Under the pieces are notes generated by a model. It worked only from the letters and a program-made list of their open reading frames with translations. It did not search any database and was not told where the DNA came from. The position numbers were made by a program, and so were the translations under genes. This document shows, piece by piece, positions 53,584 through 57,424 of a stretch of DNA of 57,424 bases. The stretch covers positions 1 through 57,424 of the forward strand of contig JAJTYR010000022.1 of NCBI GenBank assembly GCA_021463505.1. The letters run 5' to 3'. The first letter of the stretch is position 1. Each line of letters begins with the position of its first letter. The stretch comes from Burkholderiaceae bacterium (GTDB taxonomy: Bacteria > Pseudomonadota > Gammaproteobacteria > Burkholderiales > Burkholderiaceae_E).

Positions 53584-55406
53584 ATGAAAACACGCCTTGG
53601 CCAATTGTCTGTGAAGTACAGTGCCCGCGGCATCCCGACCTACAGCCTTGAACTCTGGCACGACGGATTGAAGAAGCACCGCCTCATTCGTGGCGAATCC
53701 GAGTCCATCGTCAAGTTGAAAGCAACATTACAGCTTGAGGAATGGGAGGAGCGTTGGGCCGTTGTTGACGCCAGGGACCAAGAGCGATCACAGAGAGCCG
53801 CCGGAAAGCGACAGCAGGAGGAGCGGAAAGCACTCGCAGCCGAGCAGAGTGTCGAGGCCCAACAAGAACTCGACGGACTGTCTTCGCTCTTGAATGCAAC
53901 GTTGAGCGTTGACGACACCATCAATTGGGAGGGTCTGAAAGACAAGACGCCTTTCCCCGAAAAAAAGCCTACCCTCCGTCCGTCGCCGCCTGAGCCTATG
54001 TTGCCGCCACTGCCTCGCGAGCCAAACAGTCTCGACGCAAGGTACGTTCCATCATTAAGCATTTTGGATAGGCTGCTATCGTCCCGAAGAGAACGGGCGA
54101 TTGCGGAAAAACAGGCTCTATTCGCGTCCGAGCATAAGGCATGGCAGGAACAAATAGCAGCAATCAAACGCACGCACGCCGCAGCCATTCAAACCCATGA
54201 AAAATCAGTCGCTGCAGCGCGCCAAGACCACGAAAAGCAAGTCACCGAATGGTCCGTGCGGCGCGACGACTACATCGCGAACCAAACCGCAGGGCACGCG
54301 GCAGTTGATGCAAGACGCGCCGCCTACGAATCCGCTGACCCAGACTCAATCGTTGAGTATTGCGACTTGGTCCTTTCCTCGTCGCGCTATCCAGACTACT
54401 TCCCACAGGAGTTTGATCTCGACTACGACCCTGCCGCAAAGACGCTCATCGTTGATTACCAGCTACCCGCACCAGACGATCTTCCCCGCTTGAAAGGTGT
54501 CAAGTACGTTGCCAGCCGCGATGACCTCGAAGATCAATTCCTCAGCGAGTCTCAGGTGTCGAAGCTCTACGACGACGTGTTGTATCAGATCGTCCTTCGA
54601 ACAGTTCATGAACTGTTTGAGGCTGATACCATTTCTGCGCTAGATGCCGTTGTATTCAACGGCATCGTTACTGCCGTAGATCGCACAACAGGAAAGCCGG
54701 TTACATCCTGCGTACTCTCGCTGCGCGCAAGTCGGCCGGAATTTCTTGAAATCAATCTTACCCAGGTTGAACCAAGAGCATGTTTCAAGTCTCTCAAGGG
54801 GGTCGGCAGTTCGAAGCTTCACGGCTTGTCGCCTGTTCCGCCCATCATGCAGCTTCGTCGCGATGATGGGCGCTTTGTTTCGGCATACGAGATTGCCAAC
54901 ACCCTTGACGGGAGCGTCAATCTTGCCGCAATGGATTGGGAAGACTTCGAGCACCTGATCCGCGAAATTTTTGAAAATGAGTTTTCGTCATCTGGCGGTG
55001 AAGTCAAGGTCACTCAAGCAAGTCGCGATGGGGGCGTTGATGCCATTGCTTTCGATCCTGACCCAATCAGGGGCGGGAAGATCGTTATCCAAGCCAAGCG
55101 ATATACCAATACTGTTGGCGTTGGAGCCGTCCGAGACCTCTACGGGACTGTATTGAACGAAGGGGCAACAAAGGGTGTTCTGGTAACGACATCCGACTAC
55201 GGCCCCGACTCTTACGCCTTTGCCAATGGCAAGCCTTTGGTATTGCTCAGTGGTGCAAATCTCTTGCACATGCTAGAGAAACATGGTCACCAGGCACGCA
55301 TTGACCTACAAGAGGCCAAGAAACTCGCGACTAATCCATGAAGCAACCTAACCCTTCGTTGCAGGGGACGCTCCGCCTATCGGCGGCGCGCCCCTGAACT
55401 CAAACG
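53535..55406 (+). mobile_element. integron-type gene cassette carrying the Mrr-like endonuclease gene
   Basis: The cassette runs from TTAGGT at 53535, just after a G in GTTAGGT, to the G of GTTAGGC at 55406, the two points where an integron integrase would cut. It contains one gene, a short 5' leader and an attC site. If excised and circularised, the 5' TTAGGT joined to the terminal G would form GTTAGGT, the exact complement of the R'' box ACCTAAC of its own attC. This reciprocal match is strong internal evidence for a cassette. Base composition is clearly lower in GC than the neighbours. The integrase is absent, as in lone CALIN-type clusters. Confidence 0.8.
53584..55341 (+). CDS. Mrr-family restriction endonuclease with coiled-coil N-terminus
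   Basis: This 585-residue protein has the PD-(D/E)XK nuclease domain of the Mrr family at its C-terminus, from about residue 447. The entry helix is MDWEDFEHLIREIF (450 on), then RDGGVDAI with catalytic Asp486, 16 residues, and the QAK motif (Gln503-Ala-Lys505, IVIQAKRY). A GVLVTTSDYGPDSYAFA segment follows as in Mrr. The N-terminal 60 residues may be a small beta domain; residues 70 to 110 and 165 to 240 are charged coiled coils (KRQQEERKALAAEQSVEAQQ). The middle domain, 250 to 440, is unknown to me. No methyltransferase gene is adjacent. It is carried on an integron-type cassette and probably acts in defence against foreign DNA. Confidence 0.85.
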   Translation: MKTRLGQLSVKYSARGIPTYSLELWHDGLKKHRLIRGESESIVKLKATLQLEEWEERWAVVDARDQERSQRAAGKRQQEERKALAAEQSVEAQQELDGLSSLLNATLSVDDTINWEGLKDKTPFPEKKPTLRPSPPEPMLPPLPREPNSLDARYVPSLSILDRLLSSRRERAIAEKQALFASEHKAWQEQIAAIKRTHAAAIQTHEKSVAAARQDHEKQVTEWSVRRDDYIANQTAGHAAVDARRAAYESADPDSIVEYCDLVLSSSRYPDYFPQEFDLDYDPAAKTLIVDYQLPAPDDLPRLKGVKYVASRDDLEDQFLSESQVSKLYDDVLYQIVLRTVHELFEADTISALDAVVFNGIVTAVDRTTGKPVTSCVLSLRASRPEFLEINLTQVEPRACFKSLKGVGSSKLHGLSPVPPIMQLRRDDGRFVSAYEIANTLDGSVNLAAMDWEDFEHLIREIFENEFSSSGGEVKVTQASRDGGVDAIAFDPDPIRGGKIVIQAKRYTNTVGVGAVRDLYGTVLNEGATKGVLVTTSDYGPDSYAFANGKPLVLLSGANLLHMLEKHGHQARIDLQEAKKLATNP

Positions 55407-55412
55407 TTAGGC
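55346..55412 (+). other. attC: integron attC recombination site
   Basis: The site starts with R'' ACCTAAC and ends with R' GTTAGGC. Between them lie the typical TTCGTTGCAGGGGACGC and GCGCCCCTGAACTCAAAC arms, which pair with an extrahelical G at the GTTGCAG step, and a central stem CCGCC-TATC-GGCGG. This is the full single-strand attC layout, 67 bases, immediately after the nuclease gene stop. Confidence 0.85.
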
Positions 55413-55580
55413 GGCACAAAGCCGCGGGCGCTGTGAACCACGACCGCAGAGTGTGGCGAACCGTTGAGCGCGCTCAATGTTGCTTTCCATCGAGTTCTAG
55501 CCGGAAGTTCCATCGTCCGCCGGCCGCATTTTCCCTTGTACGCCCGACACTTGGCGTGAGATCGGGGTTCCGGGTTCTGT

Positions 55581-57287
55581 CTACAGCCGGATCTGCTGGA
55601 TCAGATCGAGCGCGCGCCGCTGCGTGGCGTTCGGCGTGGTGACGATATCGAATGTCGGCGCATCGGGCCCGGCGCTGGGCGTGCGGCAGGTGTTGCGCAC
55701 GATGGTGGCCATCTCGGCCATCAGCGTCGAGAAGCTGTGCACGGGCGTGCCGTCCTCGAAGGTGCGGACGGCCACCTTGTCCAACGCCTGCTGCGAGCGC
55801 TGCGCGGGCGCCACCGGATCGCGCACGGCCTTGGCCGCCTGATCGGGATCAGCGAACATCAGCTCACGCCACGCCTCGCGCATGTGCCACTCGACGTAGT
55901 AGGCGAGCATGCACAGCAGGATGTGCGCACGCACGCGGTCGGCCGTGCGGTGATGGATCGGACGCACCTTCAGGTCCACCGTCTTCAATGAACGGAAGGC
56001 CCGCTCGACGTTGGCCAGCGCCTTGTAGTTGCGCACGCACTCCGGCGCATCCATGCGCTGCGCCTCGACCGAAGTGCGGATGACGTAGATCCCGTCGAGC
56101 GCAGCTTCCTCGGCGATCGCCCCGTGCTTGCGCTCGAACGTGAAGGAGTCCTCCTCGATCGTCAGTTCGAAGTGCTTGGCAACCTTGTACTGATTGACGA
56201 CGCGACCCACGCGCAGCCCGATCGCATCCATTCCGCGCAGCCTGCCCGCCTGCACGCGCGCCCGGATTGTTTGCAGGCTCTTCTCGGTGGCCGCCAACAG
56301 ATCCTCGCGCTTGTGCGCGCGCAGCTTCGCCAGCTGCGGATTGCGGCACACGACGAGTCGCTCACCGGGGTAGTCGGGTGAGGTGAGCTCGATGAGATTG
56401 CGCTCATCGAACAGCCCCAGCTGCAGCTGGCCGTTCTCGAGCAGCGCGCGAATCGACGAGGTCTTCAACGCCGTGATCCAGCCAACGCCTTGCATCTCGC
56501 GCAGCTCGGCGATTGCCTTGTGGCCGATCATGCCGCGATCGCCCACCATCACGAGTTGCTCGATGCCGAAGCTCTCGCGCACGCGTTGCACCTCGGCGGC
56601 GAACGTGGCGCTGTCGGCGACGTTGCCCTCGTGCACGGAGACGGCCACCGGACAGCCGCGCGCGTCGGTGAGCAGCCCGTAGTTGACCTGCAGCAGTCCC
56701 TTCTTGCCATCGCGACTGTAGCCGAGCCTGGCCAGCGGGCAGGTCGTGCCCTCGAAGTAGCTCGACGAGAGGTCGTAGAGCACCAGGCCATCCTCGCGCA
56801 GGTGGCGCGCGGCGAGCTTGTTCTGGATCGCCTCCTGGCGCGCGAGCAGCCAGTCCATCGCCGCGTACAGGTCGTTCTCGTTGGCGTCGACGACGCCGAA
56901 GTCCTCGGCCAGCGTCGTCGTGTGCCACCAGCGCGTAGTCGCCAGCTTCGGTGAAGGCGCGACGATGCGCGAGGCGATCATCGCCAGCACCCGTTCGCGC
57001 TCGGGCGAGGACTTGGCCCCCAGCAGCGAGGCGAAGTTCAGGCGCTGCATCGCGGCGCTGACGGCCTGCACATGGCCGTGCGGGCGCGAGGCAGTGATCT
57101 CGAACGACTGCGCAACGGGCTGCATGTCCTGGCCCGCGAGCACGGCGCGGATCGCTGCGATCTGCGAGCCGGGGAGGCTCGACAAGTTGGCGAGCGTTCG
57201 TTTGCGCACTTTCGCCCCTTCGCGATAGGACTCGCGCAGCAGCACGGTGGGGGGCGAGTCGCGGTTGGGGACGATGTGAATGTGCAT
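55581..57287 (-). CDS. IS1634-family transposase (DDE, IS4 superfamily)
   Basis: This 568-residue transposase starts MHIHIVPNRDSPPTVLLRES. Its catalytic core includes LVLYDLSSSYFEGTTCPLA with the first Asp, VMVGDRGMIGHKAI with the second, and the late YKALANVERAFRSLK block that carries the YREK-type Glu. Length and layout match IS1634 elements. Only the last 137 bases of the window lie upstream of its start, and I could not fix the terminal repeats. The gene is full length with no frameshift. It lies 168 bases beyond the attC site, so it inserted into or beside the same accessory region. Confidence 0.9.
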   Translation of the reverse strand: MHIHIVPNRDSPPTVLLRESYREGAKVRKRTLANLSSLPGSQIAAIRAVLAGQDMQPVAQSFEITASRPHGHVQAVSAAMQRLNFASLLGAKSSPERERVLAMIASRIVAPSPKLATTRWWHTTTLAEDFGVVDANENDLYAAMDWLLARQEAIQNKLAARHLREDGLVLYDLSSSYFEGTTCPLARLGYSRDGKKGLLQVNYGLLTDARGCPVAVSVHEGNVADSATFAAEVQRVRESFGIEQLVMVGDRGMIGHKAIAELREMQGVGWITALKTSSIRALLENGQLQLGLFDERNLIELTSPDYPGERLVVCRNPQLAKLRAHKREDLLAATEKSLQTIRARVQAGRLRGMDAIGLRVGRVVNQYKVAKHFELTIEEDSFTFERKHGAIAEEAALDGIYVIRTSVEAQRMDAPECVRNYKALANVERAFRSLKTVDLKVRPIHHRTADRVRAHILLCMLAYYVEWHMREAWRELMFADPDQAAKAVRDPVAPAQRSQQALDKVAVRTFEDGTPVHSFSTLMAEMATIVRNTCRTPSAGPDAPTFDIVTTPNATQRRALDLIQQIRL

Positions 57288-57424
57288 GTCTACTTTATAC
57301 AGTAACTCTAATGCTATATCAAGAAATTTACATGCCTACAACTCCCAGGTCGCTATTGTGCCTATCCTGTTGATTCACAAGGGGTCAACCGCCATTACGG
57401 CGGTCACATCGGCGCGAACTTCCG
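57288..57424. other. region upstream of the transposase to the window edge
   Basis: The first 70 bases are A+T-rich and probably hold the transposase promoter and the IS end. ACCGCC-ATTAC-GGCGGT (57388-57404) is a short perfect palindrome. The last nine bases, GAACTTCCG, are the reverse complement of CGGAAGTTC at 55502-55510 on the other side of the transposase gene. No gene is seen. Confidence 0.45.

Noticed and set aside
53289-53651. 120-codon frame with two Cys pairs before the endonuclease gene
   Set aside because: It crosses the inferred cassette boundary and overlaps the nuclease start in another frame. No family was recognised.

Overview
The window is chromosomal DNA of a high-GC Gram-negative bacterium, most likely a betaproteobacterium of the Burkholderiales/Rhodocyclales type. 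This rests on protein character (fused indolepyruvate oxidoreductase, DUF3391 HD-GYP protein, hemE followed by priA, cbpA-cbpM) and on repeated TAGAAT/TAGACT-like -10 boxes. It is inference from sequence reading; no database search was possible.

Layout. (1) 1-17.7 kb is mostly core genome: an HD-GYP protein with a degenerate HD pair, an NSS-type symporter, folE, an AraC regulator, hemE, priA, a small secreted protein, cbpM/cbpA, rep, a DUF6776-like membrane protein, a glutathione transferase, creA, a GDT1-family cation exporter and a short alpha-glucan phosphorylase. (2) 17.7-25.9 kb is an electron-transfer locus. A minus-strand operon encodes a decahaem MtrA/MtoA-type cytochrome, an MtrB/PioB-type outer-membrane barrel, two dihaem cytochromes and a CcmI/NrfG-like TPR protein. 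Two class I cytochromes c and a small flavin-fold protein lie beside it. With 17 CXXCH motifs and no surface decahaem cytochrome, it looks like a Mto/Pio-type conduit, plausibly for Fe(II) oxidation. (3) 26-38.8 kb is a copper/silver resistance island: a P1B-ATPase with a His-rich N-terminus, a CusRS two-component system, a SHOCT protein, a CusCBA-like tripartite pump with an extra HEGHDH protein, and a DUF411 (CopG-like) protein. An ATTAC-N6-GTAAT palindrome sits between cusR and the efflux genes. (4) 38.8-40.4 kb holds a TetR regulator with a near-perfect operator palindrome, a DsrE-like and a TusA-like sulfur-transfer pair, and tRNA-Arg(CCG). (5) 40.4-49.2 kb has a drug-type RND tripartite pump, an MBL-fold hydrolase, a secreted S1/P1-nuclease/phospholipase C-like zinc enzyme and an Lrp/AsnC regulator. 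(6) 49.4-53.0 kb is the fused indolepyruvate:ferredoxin oxidoreductase.

(7) 53.0-57.4 kb is accessory DNA with visibly lower GC. It carries an Mrr-type endonuclease gene with long N-terminal coiled coils, followed immediately by an integron attC site (55346-55412). The inferred 5' edge of the cassette (TTAGGT at 53535) exactly complements the attC R'' box (ACCTAAC), so the gene is an integron-type cassette. No integron integrase is visible. An IS1634-like transposase gene follows. The lone nuclease cassette is the best candidate for an undescribed, probably defensive, system; the electron-conduit operon is second.
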